Shown here in pieces: positions 7,865 through 19,836 of a DNA stretch of 64,000 bases. The notes beneath the pieces are model-generated. The model searched no databases, was not told the origin of the DNA, and worked only from the letters and a program-made list of their open reading frames with translations. The position numbers and the translations under genes are program-made. The stretch comes from Gammaproteobacteria bacterium (lineage in GTDB: Bacteria > Pseudomonadota > Gammaproteobacteria > Pseudomonadales > Azotimanducaceae), in the NCBI GenBank assembly GCA_030433075.1, contig JAUILI010000004.1:1-64000 (forward strand). The letters are read 5' to 3'. Each line of letters starts with the position of its first letter. The first letter of the stretch is position 1.

Positions 7865-8902
7865 TTGGACCTTGCTGCGCTCTGCGAGGCCGGGTGGATC
7901 CCCGATCCCCTGGCGCGCTTTGGCATGCGACGACTGATTCGTCAGCGCCTGCGGGAGATCCATCAGGACGGTCCCGTCGCTGCGGAGGCGCGGCAGGCGG
8001 CGTTCCTCGCCAGCCTTCGCGAAGGGCCTATCGCGGAAGCCACGGAGGCCGCCAATGCGCAGCATTACGAAGTGCCTGCGGCCTTCTTTGAACGGGTTCT
8101 GGGCCCCGAGCTGAAGTACAGCTGCGCCCTGTTCGACCCCGGCGTGGAGCGCCTTGGGGATGCAGAGGCGGCCATGCTGGCCCTCACCTGCCAGCGGGCA
8201 GGGCTAGAGGATGGGATGCGGATTCTGGAGCTTGGCTGTGGTTGGGGCTCCCTGACGCTGTGGATGGCCCGCCACTTCCCGGCGGCGGAAATCGTCGCGC
8301 TCTCCAATTCCGCCAGCCAGCGCGCGCATATCGAGGCGCGCGCCGAGGCCGCGGGGCTGACGAATCTTCGCATCGAAACGGCTAACGTCGGGGCTTGGGA
8401 TACGGAGGCCCGGTTCGATCGCATCGTCTCCGTCGAGATGTTTGAGCACATGCGGAATTACGGGGCGCTCCTAAGCCATTGCGCGCGCTGGCTCGCCCCC
8501 GGCGGGAAGCTCTTTACCCACGTCTTTTGCCACCGCAGCTTGGCCTACCCCTACGCCGACGGGGACGGCTGGATGGAGCGCTACTTCTTCACCGGCGGCA
8601 TCATGCCTCGGGAAGATCTCTTCGAGCAGTTTCCCGAGGTGATGACCGTGGAACAGCGCTGGTGGGTGGACGGCACCCACTACGAGCGCACCAGCAATGC
8701 TTGGTTGGCCAACCTCGATGCGCAGCGGGGCGCCGTGGAGGCGCTGTGCCACGAAACCTATGGTCCCGCGGAAGGGACCCTTTGGGTGCAGCGCTGGCGC
8801 ATGTTTTTCATGGCCTGCGCGGAGCTCTTTGGCATCGATCGCGGTCAGACCTACGGCGTGGTGCACAGCCTCATGCGCCCCGCCGCCGATCCCGCGCTAT
8901 GA
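7865..8902 (+). CDS. Cyclopropane-fatty-acyl-phospholipid synthase-family SAM methyltransferase (TTG start)
   Basis: The 345-residue protein matches the CFA-synthase/mycolic-acid-methyltransferase group. It has YSCALFDPG before the SAM fold, the SAM loop ILELGCGWGSLTLWMA, VSVEMFEHM, a FTHVFCHR segment and a C-terminal QTYGVVHSL region. Such enzymes transfer a methylene or methyl group from SAM to an acyl double bond. Following a desaturase directly, it probably modifies the bond that enzyme makes. The only start joining the two genes is a TTG immediately after the desaturase stop. It lacks the long N-terminal domain of E. coli Cfa, so a methyl-branching activity is also possible. Confidence 0.85.
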   Translation: MDLAALCEAGWIPDPLARFGMRRLIRQRLREIHQDGPVAAEARQAAFLASLREGPIAEATEAANAQHYEVPAAFFERVLGPELKYSCALFDPGVERLGDAEAAMLALTCQRAGLEDGMRILELGCGWGSLTLWMARHFPAAEIVALSNSASQRAHIEARAEAAGLTNLRIETANVGAWDTEARFDRIVSVEMFEHMRNYGALLSHCARWLAPGGKLFTHVFCHRSLAYPYADGDGWMERYFFTGGIMPREDLFEQFPEVMTVEQRWWVDGTHYERTSNAWLANLDAQRGAVEALCHETYGPAEGTLWVQRWRMFFMACAELFGIDRGQTYGVVHSLMRPAADPAL

Positions 8903-8912
8903 GCGCGCCTTA

Positions 8913-9515
8913 CTAGGCGTTATCGGTGCGCGCAGCCCGGCCCAGGTAGCCGCCGTGGTGACGCAAGCCGTAGTCCATCTTGCTGACGCCCTTCAGCTCC
9001 ATGAGCGTTAAGGCGAGGGCATCGCTAATGGCCAGCATGGCCGCGATGCTCGCACTGGGGGTGAGACCCAGGGGGCAAGGCTCTTCAATGATGCCCATGT
9101 CGAGCACGATGTCCGAGAGATCGCGCAGGGGAGAGTCCGCGTGGGAGGTGACGCCGATGATGGTGGCCATGCCCAGGTGGCGGGATAGCTCGAGCATCTC
9201 CAGCACTTCTCGGCTTTTGCCCGAGGTGGAGAAGGCAATGATGCAGTCCCGATCCCCGACAATGCCCAGATCGCCATGGGCGGCCTCCGCCGGATGGACG
9301 AAATGGGCAGGCGTTGCCGTGGAGCACAGGGTGGCGGCAAACTTGCTCGCCATGTATCCCGCCTTCCCAATGCCCGTGGTGAGCACCTTGCCTTCGCACG
9401 CGGCCATGGCGCGGACCGCGGCTTCAAAAGCATCGTCCACCGCAATCGCGGAAATGGCCTTGGCTTCGGCGGCGATGATGGCGCGCATGCGCCCCTGGAT
9501 GTCTAGGTCGCTCAT
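8913..9515 (-). CDS. SIS-domain sugar-phosphate isomerase, KdsD/GutQ-like without CBS domains
   Basis: The 200-residue product is a single SIS fold: LTTGIGKAGYMASKFAATLCS, HPAEAAHGDLGIVGDRDCIIAFSTSGKSREVLEML and ASIAAMLAISDALALTLME. These are the arabinose-5-phosphate isomerase signatures of KdsD/KpsF. The tandem CBS domains of E. coli KdsD are missing. It may make arabinose-5-phosphate for Kdo or isomerise another sugar phosphate. It lies back-to-back with the GH20/kinase/LacZ genes, which hints at a sugar-catabolic role, but this is inference. ATG at 9515 is chosen over 9545 because it matches the family start. Confidence 0.82.
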   Translation of the reverse strand: MSDLDIQGRMRAIIAAEAKAISAIAVDDAFEAAVRAMAACEGKVLTTGIGKAGYMASKFAATLCSTATPAHFVHPAEAAHGDLGIVGDRDCIIAFSTSGKSREVLEMLELSRHLGMATIIGVTSHADSPLRDLSDIVLDMGIIEEPCPLGLTPSASIAAMLAISDALALTLMELKGVSKMDYGLRHHGGYLGRAARTDNA

Positions 9516-9623
9516 GATGAGGTCTCCACAGCGGTTCGAGCGCAAGCATCGCCCAAGAAGGCGGCGAAGTCTTCCAGATCACGCCACGCCCCTCAAGCGC
9601 GCCGTCTGCCTGAGCTGCGCCCC

Positions 9624-11597
9624 ATGCTGATGCCGAAACCTCGGAGCTGCGTCCCGGGCTCTGAAACCCTTCCCCTGGCCCAGGGGGTGATTTTGCATCC
9701 TGGGCCGTCGGTGCTCGCCGGTGACGCCCTGGAGCTTGAGCACTGGCAGAGACGCCTCGACGCGGTCCTCGGCCGAGGGGAGCGCCCCTATCCCCTGGTG
9801 CTCGAGGGCGCGCGCTCCAGCGCCGGCGAAGGGGCGGAGGCCTTTGTCCTTGAGCTGGCTCCCGAGGGCGGACGCCTTCAGGCCGGCGCTGCCGCAGGGC
9901 TGCGTCAGGGGCTGGCCCGGGCCCTTCAGTGGCTCCTGGCGCCGGGGCCCGTGCGGTCCGTGGTGATCGAGGATGAACCCACGCTGCCCTGGCGCGGGCT
10001 TCTGCTCGACCCCGCGCGCCACCCCCTGGGGGAGGGGGCTCTGCATCGGACCCTCGATGCCCTGGCGACCCTGGGCCTGAACGTTTTGCATCTTCATTTG
10101 TCGGACGATCAGGGCGTGGCCTTTGAAAGCCGGCGTCGCCCTAGGCTTCATAGGGCGAGTGGCCGGGAGGGCTACCTGTCCTTCGACGCCCTTCATCGCC
10201 TCGGAGAAGCGGCAGCGCAGCGGGGGATTCGGATCGTTCCCGAGCTTGACCTTCCTGGCCACGCCGGGGGGCTGCTCTTCGCCTATCCGGAATGCGCGGC
10301 GGGGGCGGTGCCTGCCCAGCTGCCCCGGGCCTTTGGTCCCTCGCCCTACGCCCTGGACCCCACCCGGGAGGAGAGCTGGGCGCTGATTCACGATCTCCTC
10401 GACGATCTCGCAGAGTGCTTCCCGGACCCCTATCTCCATTTAGGGGGGGATGAGGTGCCAGCCTCCGTCTATGCCTTTGAGGATCGGCGTCGCGTTGCTT
10501 GGTGCACAGAGCGCGGCCTTTCTCCCGGGCCTGAGGTGCAACAATGGTTTAGCCGCGCCCTCGCCGCGCTGTGCGCGCAGCGGGGGAAGCGCCTGATTTT
10601 GTGGGATGAAGCGCTCCACCCCGCCCTTCCGCGGGAGGTGACGGTGCAGGTTTGGCGGCGGGTGGAGACGCTTGAAGCCGCCCTGGCTCAGGGCCACGAC
10701 GCGCTGCTGTCTTCGCCCTATTACCTGGATCTCGCCCTACCCGCGGCGCGGCACCTGGCCTTTAGCCCCGGGGTGGGGGCCAACGCCCTGGTGGCGGCCC
10801 AGGACACGCTGCTCGCGGCGCCGGAGCTCGCCGACGTGCAGCCCGGGCCCGCCCGGGTGATGGCGCTGGCGGATGGCGTGGAAACGGTGCCAGGCCCGGT
10901 GCGGGGCCAGCTGCTCGGCGGGGAAGGCTGCCTATGGGGCGAGCTTGTGGATGATGCGGTGCTCGATGGGCGTTTGCACGACCGCTTGCCCGCCGTGGCG
11001 GAGGCGCTTTGGTGCGAGGCGCCCCCGGCGTCGGAGGATCACCGGGCGCGCTTAGGGGCCTTCCTCTCCCTGCTTTCGCGCACCACGGCCTGCGAGCCCC
11101 TCCCCGGGGCCCGGGCCTGCGGCGCCCTGGGCTTGGACCCCCGGCACGCTGGCGCGCTGCAAACCTTCTTCTCCGCCCTGGTCCCCCTGCGCTGGTACAA
11201 GCGGCTTCTGGGCCAGGGCCTTGATGGACGCCTCCGCGGCGAAGTCGCCGTGCCCCGGCCTCGCGATGCCCGAACCCCGCTGACCACCCCGGTGGATTTC
11301 GTCCCTGCAGAAAGCTTGATGCTGCGGGCCCTAGCGGGTAAGGCGCCTGGCGATCCGGCCTGGGTGGCGCAGGGCCGGGCGTGGTTGGCTTCTCTCAAGG
11401 TTCTCGGGCCGGCCCTGGCGGAAGGCGGGCCGCTGGCGGCCTTTGCGCCCCATGGGGAGGCGCTATTGGTGTTGGCTACGGCCTTGGTGGCCGGGGATTC
11501 TGAGCTCCCAGCGCTGGCGGAGCGCTATCTCACGCTGGAGGCCGGGGAGGCGCGCTTTGCGCTGCCTGCGGCGCTCCTGGGAAAGCCCCTGCCATGA
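9624..11597 (+). CDS. Glycoside hydrolase family 20 beta-N-acetylhexosaminidase, apparently cytoplasmic
   Basis: The 657-residue enzyme should remove terminal beta-linked GlcNAc or GalNAc by substrate-assisted catalysis. The N-terminal GH20b-like domain (about 1-120) leads to the barrel, with WRGLLLDPARHPL, NVLHLHLSDDQGVAFES, VPELDLPGHAGG and the catalytic Asp276-Glu277 pair in LHLGGDEVP. LLGGEGCLWGELVDD closes the active site. No signal peptide or lipobox is visible, whereas many bacterial GH20 enzymes are exported. It therefore probably acts on imported oligosaccharides. The last 4 nt overlap the kinase start (ATGA). An alternative ATG is at 9630. Confidence 0.92.
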   Translation: MLMPKPRSCVPGSETLPLAQGVILHPGPSVLAGDALELEHWQRRLDAVLGRGERPYPLVLEGARSSAGEGAEAFVLELAPEGGRLQAGAAAGLRQGLARALQWLLAPGPVRSVVIEDEPTLPWRGLLLDPARHPLGEGALHRTLDALATLGLNVLHLHLSDDQGVAFESRRRPRLHRASGREGYLSFDALHRLGEAAAQRGIRIVPELDLPGHAGGLLFAYPECAAGAVPAQLPRAFGPSPYALDPTREESWALIHDLLDDLAECFPDPYLHLGGDEVPASVYAFEDRRRVAWCTERGLSPGPEVQQWFSRALAALCAQRGKRLILWDEALHPALPREVTVQVWRRVETLEAALAQGHDALLSSPYYLDLALPAARHLAFSPGVGANALVAAQDTLLAAPELADVQPGPARVMALADGVETVPGPVRGQLLGGEGCLWGELVDDAVLDGRLHDRLPAVAEALWCEAPPASEDHRARLGAFLSLLSRTTACEPLPGARACGALGLDPRHAGALQTFFSALVPLRWYKRLLGQGLDGRLRGEVAVPRPRDARTPLTTPVDFVPAESLMLRALAGKAPGDPAWVAQGRAWLASLKVLGPALAEGGPLAAFAPHGEALLVLATALVAGDSELPALAERYLTLEAGEARFALPAALLGKPLP

Positions 11598-12610
11598 CCC
11601 TCGAGGCACGCTTTCGTGAGCTGGGGATAGCCTTCGGCATTCCGGAAGGGGCTCGGTGGTCCGTGCTCCCCGGAGGGCATATCAATGCCACGCGCCGGGC
11701 CCAGTGGGCCGGGGGCGATGTGCTTCTGCAGCGGGTGAACCCCGCCGTGTTTCCTGATCCGGAGATCCCCTGCCGCAATGGCGCACGGGTGCTGGCCCAT
11801 CTCGCGGGGAAGGGCTTTCCCATTCCCCAAGCCGTGCTGGCCGAGGGGGGCGCATCCTGGCTCAAGGAAGACGATGGCTGCTGGCGGGCCTTTGCCTTTC
11901 TTAAGACCCACGGCGGCGCGGAACGGACGCCGGAGCGCGCGCCCGAGGCGGGTCGGGCCCTGGGCGCCCTGCTGGCGGCGCTCGAAGATTTTCCCGCGCA
12001 CCAGCTTGCGCCAGCGCTCCCGGGCTATCACGCCCTGGACCATCATCGGGCCCGCTTTTCGACCCATCGCGAGGCGGAACGGGTATTGGGCCCGGAGGCC
12101 TGGAGCCAGCATGGCGAGCTCGAAATGGCCCTGGGCTCCGATCCCCTGGGCGGACCCACTCGTGTGATTCACGGCGATACCAAGCTGGCCAATGTGCTGT
12201 TGCCCTTGGCGCCGGGCCTCGCGCCCGTGGTGGTGGATTTCGACACCGTGCTCCCGGGAACCCTGGCCATGGATTTTGGGGATTTCCTTCGCTCCGTGGC
12301 CTCGCCCAAGGAGCAACGGGAGGCGGAGGCGGCGGAGGCCCTCCTCGCCCGCCTCGGCGCTGCCGGCGCCGCCTTTCTCGAACCCCTCGGGCCCCTCCCG
12401 GAGGAATCCTTGCCTGCGCTGGCTCGGGCCCCAGCGGCCATGGCCTGGATGCTCGCGCAGCGCTTCCTCACCGATCATCTTGAGGGAGATCGCTACTTCG
12501 CCGTGGCCACCCGCGGGGACAACCTCCAGCGGGGCCTAGCGACCCTGGCCCTCGCTCATCGCCTGCTCCGGCTGGCGCCGACCCTTGCGCAGGCATTGGC
12601 AAGGCCCTAG
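11594..12610 (+). CDS. NahK-like anomeric N-acetylhexosamine kinase (APH fold)
   Basis: This 338-residue aminoglycoside-phosphotransferase-fold protein most resembles bifidobacterial N-acetylhexosamine 1-kinase. It has PGGHINATRRAQW, LLQRVNPAVFPDP, the catalytic loop VIHGDTKLANVLL (Asp195), the metal-binding VVDFDTVLPGTLAMDFGDFLRS and a terminal AQRFLTDHLEGDRYF. NahK phosphorylates GlcNAc or GalNAc at C1 to feed nucleotide-sugar or catabolic pools. Coupling to GH20, by a 4-nt ATGA overlap, means the released hexosamine would be its natural substrate. The identification rests on remembered motif order, so a kinase for another sugar remains possible. Confidence 0.75.
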   Translation: MTLEARFRELGIAFGIPEGARWSVLPGGHINATRRAQWAGGDVLLQRVNPAVFPDPEIPCRNGARVLAHLAGKGFPIPQAVLAEGGASWLKEDDGCWRAFAFLKTHGGAERTPERAPEAGRALGALLAALEDFPAHQLAPALPGYHALDHHRARFSTHREAERVLGPEAWSQHGELEMALGSDPLGGPTRVIHGDTKLANVLLPLAPGLAPVVVDFDTVLPGTLAMDFGDFLRSVASPKEQREAEAAEALLARLGAAGAAFLEPLGPLPEESLPALARAPAAMAWMLAQRFLTDHLEGDRYFAVATRGDNLQRGLATLALAHRLLRLAPTLAQALARP

Positions 12611-12654
12611 GCAGGTCGCAAGATGGGCGCCTGCTTCTTCATAAGGGTTGCCCC

Positions 12655-16341
<3,687 letters not shown>

Positions 16342-16342
<1 letters not shown>

Positions 16343-16695
16343 TGCGCTGCGGGATTTTTGTCGTTGCCCTTCTCCTAGCCCTGCTTGCCGGCTGCGCGGC
16401 GCCTGGGGGCGATGGCGTGCCTCCCCTACGCTTTGTGCAGGGGGCCATGCCCACCTATCCGGCCGCAGCGAAGGCCGCCGGTCTTGAGGGGTGGGTGCGG
16501 GTGCGCTATGCCGTTGGGGCCGACGGCGCCGTGGGGAACCCACAAGTGGTCGAGGCGGCTCCGGAGGGGGTCTTTGACGCGGCGGCCCGGGCCGCCGTCG
16601 CCCGCTGGCGCTATGCCCCGGATCCCCGGGGCCTGGGCTGGGATGGCGTGGAAAGCGTGGTGCGCTTCGAACTGGGGGAGCGGGTGTTGCCCTAG
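16342..16695 (+). CDS. Small lipoprotein with a TonB C-terminal domain
   Basis: The 117-residue protein begins with a hydrophobic signal ending in the lipobox LLAGC. It then has a TonB_C-like domain: YPAAAKAAGLEGWVRVRYAVGADGAVGNPQVVEAAPEGVFDAAARAAVARWRYAP. Classical TonB has an N-terminal inner-membrane anchor and a proline-rich spacer, and both are absent, so it is unlikely to energise receptors by itself. The ATG overlaps the lacZ stop as TGATG, so it is the last gene of the sugar operon. Its role there is unknown. Confidence 0.85.
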
Positions 16696-16704
16696 GGCGC
16701 GCCC

Positions 16705-17160
16705 CTAGCTCCGAAGTTTAACGGCATAGACCCCTTCAAAGCGGGCGCAGCTCTCCGCCTCCGTGCCGTTCACGAAGACCGCTAGGGTCAGCCGGGCCCG
16801 GCCCTCGCTGCGAAGGGTGTCGCAGAAGGCCTCCCGCTCCGTCGCCCCGAGGGTCGTGTGGATGGCTAAGGCCTCCGTCACCGGGCGGCGATAGCGAATC
16901 GTGCCCTCCGCAATCACCAGTTCCCCGTCGAGCCCCGCGGCCTCAAGGGTGAGCGCAACCCGGCCCCAGCCACAGAGCGCGGCGGCGGCGTAAAGGCTGC
17001 CGGCGAAGCCCGTGCCGTGCACGTTCCGGTTCGGCGCAAGGGGCGCCCTTAGGGTCAGGGCACCGTCATCGCCATCCACAATTTTCAGTCCCATGGCGGC
17101 GCTTAAGGGAATTTCTTCATGCCATCGGCGTTCGAGGGCGGTGAGGGCAGGGCTTAGCAT
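16705..17160 (-). CDS. Putative thioesterase of the YiiD C-terminal (hotdog) family
   Basis: The 151-residue protein carries NRNVHGTGFAGSLYAAAALCGWGRV, the signature of the YiiD_C/TIGR02447 thioesterase-like hotdog group. It also has a long central helix and ends with FEGVYAVKL. The substrate is not known for this family, and acyl-CoA hydrolysis is a family-level guess. It lies 48 bp downstream of the YkoF-like gene on the same strand and could be read through from the thiamine operon. It is convergent with the TonB-C lipoprotein gene, whose stop is only 9 bp away. Confidence 0.8.
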   Translation of the reverse strand: MLSPALTALERRWHEEIPLSAAMGLKIVDGDDGALTLRAPLAPNRNVHGTGFAGSLYAAAALCGWGRVALTLEAAGLDGELVIAEGTIRYRRPVTEALAIHTTLGATEREAFCDTLRSEGRARLTLAVFVNGTEAESCARFEGVYAVKLRS

Positions 17161-17208
17161 GGTGCGCTCCTTTTCAGGGGGCAGTCTGCCCCCTTTCTCC
17201 GAGGAGGG

Positions 17209-17484
17209 CTATGGCGCCCCGTAGGCCGCGTCCGGGTGGGGCGCGGTGGCGGGGAAGGTCAGCACCTTGAGCACCAGCGCGGCACGAGGACCCTCTTCTA
17301 GGGTATCGAGGGCGCGCTCTAGCCGTTCCCAAAGCACGGCGCGGGGCCCCTCGATGCGCGTGCTCATGGGGCCTACGGTGACCGTGAGCTCGGGGTGTGC
17401 CAGGGCCGCAATGAACCCTTCGATCGCCGGGATGTACTGGCGATCGAGGGGGTAGAGGCTCGCTTCTACGGACCAGAGGCTCAT
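17209..17484 (-). CDS. YkoF/MTH1187-family thiamine-binding protein
   Basis: This 91-residue single-domain protein has the ferredoxin-like pattern of the YkoF/YqgV family: VEASLYPLDRQYIPAIEGFIAAL, VTVGPMSTRIEGPRAVLWERLERAL and ALVLKVLTF. Family members bind thiamine or its pyrimidine moiety. No signal peptide is seen, so it should be cytoplasmic. The start is 4 nt after the receptor stop, placing it in the TPP-riboswitch transcript. That context independently supports a thiamine role. Confidence 0.82.
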   Translation of the reverse strand: MSLWSVEASLYPLDRQYIPAIEGFIAALAHPELTVTVGPMSTRIEGPRAVLWERLERALDTLEEGPRAALVLKVLTFPATAPHPDAAYGAP

Positions 17485-17488
17485 GGGC

Positions 17489-19552
17489 TTACCACCTTAG
17501 GGTCAGGCGGGCGCCGACTTCCCGCGGCGCGCCGAGCTGGAGGTATTCCCCCACCGCGTAGCCATTGCGGGGGTCATTCCCAAAGCCGCCAAAGCCGCGC
17601 GTACCAAAACGCTCATCGGTGAGGTTGCGTCCATAGAGCGCGAGGGTCGCGGGCCCGAGGGGCAGGGTCAGCTGGGCGTTTACGCGATACAGGCTCCGAG
17701 CCCGCGCATCGTGGGAGTCGGACCAGTAGAAGCCATCCCTGCCGAGGGCCGTGATTTCCAGGGTGCTGTTCCCCGGCAGCGCTTGCCGCGCCTGGAGGGA
17801 GAACTGGTAGCGCGGGGCATGGGCCTGGTCGCGCCCCGTGAGCGCATCGCCGGCGCCGTTTTCGTAGCGATCAAAGCGGGTCGCCAATAGGCCAAGGGTG
17901 CCCTGGAGGCTCAGCCCGTCCGTTGCTTGCCAGCGTCCCTCGGCTTCGAGGCCGTAGTTGCGGCCCTCCGCCGCATTGCCCGTGAAGTCGATGAATTCGG
18001 CGCTGCCGTCGTCCCGGACGCGAACGATGGAGGTGCTGATCTGCTGATCCTCCCGCTGCATCCAGAACAGGGTGAGGGCGCCAGCCAAGGTGCCATCGGC
18101 GTTGCGGCTTCGGAGCCCGATTTCACCGTTCCAAAGCCCCTCGCTGCGGAAGCTGCGGAGGTCCTCTGGGAGCGTGCCATCGCTATTAAAGCCGCCGGCT
18201 TTGTAGCCCCGGCTGAGCGCAAGATAGGCCGTCCACCCCTCGCTGCCGTCGAAAAGTAGGGCGGCGCGACCGCCGAGGAGCGTCTCCTGGGGGCGGAAGC
18301 GCACGGCGGCGCTGTCGTCGTAGCGGTCCCGGCGCTGCTCGAGGCGCAGTCCCCCCTCAAAGCGCCAGGGGCCGGCCAGCGTCCGGCCCAGCTCGCCATA
18401 AAGCGCGCGGCGCTCCGTTTCAAACTGGCTCGTGAAGGGGCCCGGGGCGAAGGTGTAATCCCGCAGCAGGTCTACCGTGCGCCGGTGTTGGTACAGGCCC
18501 AGGGTCCAGGGCCGATCCCCCTCAAGCTGCTGGAGGCGCAGTTCGGCGGTGCGGGTTTGCCGATCCCGGCGGTAGCGATCCTCCGAGCTGTAGCCATCGG
18601 GGTGGAAGCCCTCAAAGGTCCAGTCCTCGTCATAGCCGTAATCGCTATGCCCCTCGCTTCCGGCGATCAGCAGCGTGGCTCGAAGGCCGCCGGGGAGGTC
18701 GTCTCGGGTTAGGCGCAGGCTACCAAGCGTGCTGTCCAGGGCGTCTTGCCCCGGCGCGTCGGCGAGGCTACGCCGGCTGTTATCGAAGGTGAAGCCGTCG
18801 TAACCGTTGTCCAGTTCTAGCCGGCTTAGGCTGAGGTCGAGGTCCCAGGCCGGGGCGAGGGCGTAGGCCAGGCGGAGCCGGGCGCCGCGCTCGTCGTAGT
18901 TCCCCGTGTCGTCCTTGCCGAGGGTTTGGTTCCGCATCCAGCCATCGCTTTGCCGATCGAAGGCGGCGACGCGCACGCCCAGGCGGTCGGAAAGGCGCGT
19001 GCCGAAGGCGCCCGCCAGGCCGTAGGTGCCCAGGTTGCCGCCCTCCGCCGTGAGCGTTCCCGTGCTCGGGGCCCCGGGTGCCGGGGGGGCCGCGCTCTCG
19101 AGCACCATGAGCCCCGCGAGGGCGTTGGCGCCGTAGCGTCCCGGTTGGGGGCCGCGGAACAGATTGACCGCTTCGAGATCAAAAAGCTGGGCGGCGCCGC
19201 CGACCCCGGACAGGTCGACACCGTCGAGAATCAGGCCCACGGAGGGATTCAGCGGTTCGCTGAATTGACCCCGCTCTCCGATACCGCGCATTTGGAAAAA
19301 GCGCGCCCGCCCTCCGCCGTTGGCGGCGTTGACGTTGGGGCTTTCGGCAAGAAGGCCCTCAAGGTGACTCTGGCCCCGGGCCTCCAGGTCGGTCTGGGTG
19401 AAGACCGTGACGGCCGTAGGCAGTTCCTCCAGGGTCCGGGGCTGGAGGGCGCCGGTAACGACAATTTCCTCCAGGGGCGCGGGGCTAGCCAGGAGGGCTA
19501 GGGGGCTCAGGCCCAGAAGTAAGGGGCTTGCGCGAAATAACGTAGACAGCAT
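17489..19552 (-). CDS. TPP-riboswitch-controlled TonB-dependent receptor (probable thiamine/precursor importer)
   Basis: The complete 687-residue receptor has a signal peptide ending near LLASPAP, a TonB-box-like EEIVVTGALQPR and a plug domain (FQMRGIGERGQFSEP, VGLILDGVDLSG, VNLFRGPQPGRYGANALAGLM). A 22-strand-type barrel follows, ending in the aromatic residue of RLTLRW, as expected for BAM recognition. A THI-element riboswitch lies directly upstream and a YkoF-like gene directly downstream. By analogy with predicted thiamine-regulated receptors (Omr1), it likely imports thiamine, a phosphate ester or a precursor across the outer membrane. The SD is AAGGAG, 6 nt before the ATG. Confidence 0.92.
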   Translation of the reverse strand: MLSTLFRASPLLLGLSPLALLASPAPLEEIVVTGALQPRTLEELPTAVTVFTQTDLEARGQSHLEGLLAESPNVNAANGGGRARFFQMRGIGERGQFSEPLNPSVGLILDGVDLSGVGGAAQLFDLEAVNLFRGPQPGRYGANALAGLMVLESAAPPAPGAPSTGTLTAEGGNLGTYGLAGAFGTRLSDRLGVRVAAFDRQSDGWMRNQTLGKDDTGNYDERGARLRLAYALAPAWDLDLSLSRLELDNGYDGFTFDNSRRSLADAPGQDALDSTLGSLRLTRDDLPGGLRATLLIAGSEGHSDYGYDEDWTFEGFHPDGYSSEDRYRRDRQTRTAELRLQQLEGDRPWTLGLYQHRRTVDLLRDYTFAPGPFTSQFETERRALYGELGRTLAGPWRFEGGLRLEQRRDRYDDSAAVRFRPQETLLGGRAALLFDGSEGWTAYLALSRGYKAGGFNSDGTLPEDLRSFRSEGLWNGEIGLRSRNADGTLAGALTLFWMQREDQQISTSIVRVRDDGSAEFIDFTGNAAEGRNYGLEAEGRWQATDGLSLQGTLGLLATRFDRYENGAGDALTGRDQAHAPRYQFSLQARQALPGNSTLEITALGRDGFYWSDSHDARARSLYRVNAQLTLPLGPATLALYGRNLTDERFGTRGFGGFGNDPRNGYAVGEYLQLGAPREVGARLTLRW

Positions 19553-19561
19553 GGCAGTCTC

Positions 19562-19580
19562 CTTCTCTCGTGAGATGAAG
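19562..19580 (-). promoter_or_regulatory. Shine-Dalgarno-overlapping hairpin, likely riboswitch expression platform
   Basis: On the minus strand, CTTCATCT, a CACG loop and AGAGAAG can pair with one bulged A. This places the GAAG of the receptor ribosome site GAAGGAG inside a stem. No U-tract follows, so control would be of translation initiation rather than termination. Confidence 0.5.
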
Positions 19581-19621
19581 ACCCGGAAGCGGTGAGGTGA
19601 GGGGCATAGCGAAAATGGCCA

Positions 19622-19716
19622 CCTATCCCTACGCCGGTGCTAACCGGATCAGGTTCAAAGGGTCCGTTTCCGCGGAAAACGTCTCAGGCCTGCGATCGCT
19701 CAGGCCACCCCTTAGG
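19622..19716 (-). promoter_or_regulatory. TPP (THI-element) riboswitch
   Basis: Read on the minus strand, the region begins with AAGGGGTG and contains the pyrimidine-sensor motif CTGAGA. It then carries the pyrophosphate-sensor segment ACCCTTTGAACCTGATCCGG, a small hairpin GGTTAGCACC and the closing GCGTAGGGATAG. These conserved blocks in this order define the thiamine pyrophosphate aptamer. P1 pairs the outer GGGG/GGGATAG-side segments, and a variable stem (GGCCTGAGCGATCGCAGGCC) forms P3a. It controls the receptor 70 nt downstream. Confidence 0.95.
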
Positions 19717-19836
19717 CGTTGCGAAGCGAATCTTAGGTAGGCGCCGCCCGCCACGCAAGGGCGAGGGCGCCGTCGGCCCCTTGCCCTGGGCCCGCGGGGG
19801 GCGAAGAATGGAGGCCTCTCTTCCGGAGCGGGCGCC

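Noticed and set aside
16690-16712. Palindromic G/C-rich segment between the TonB-C lipoprotein and thioesterase genes as a terminator
   Set aside because: The arms are short and imperfect and no T-run follows on either strand.
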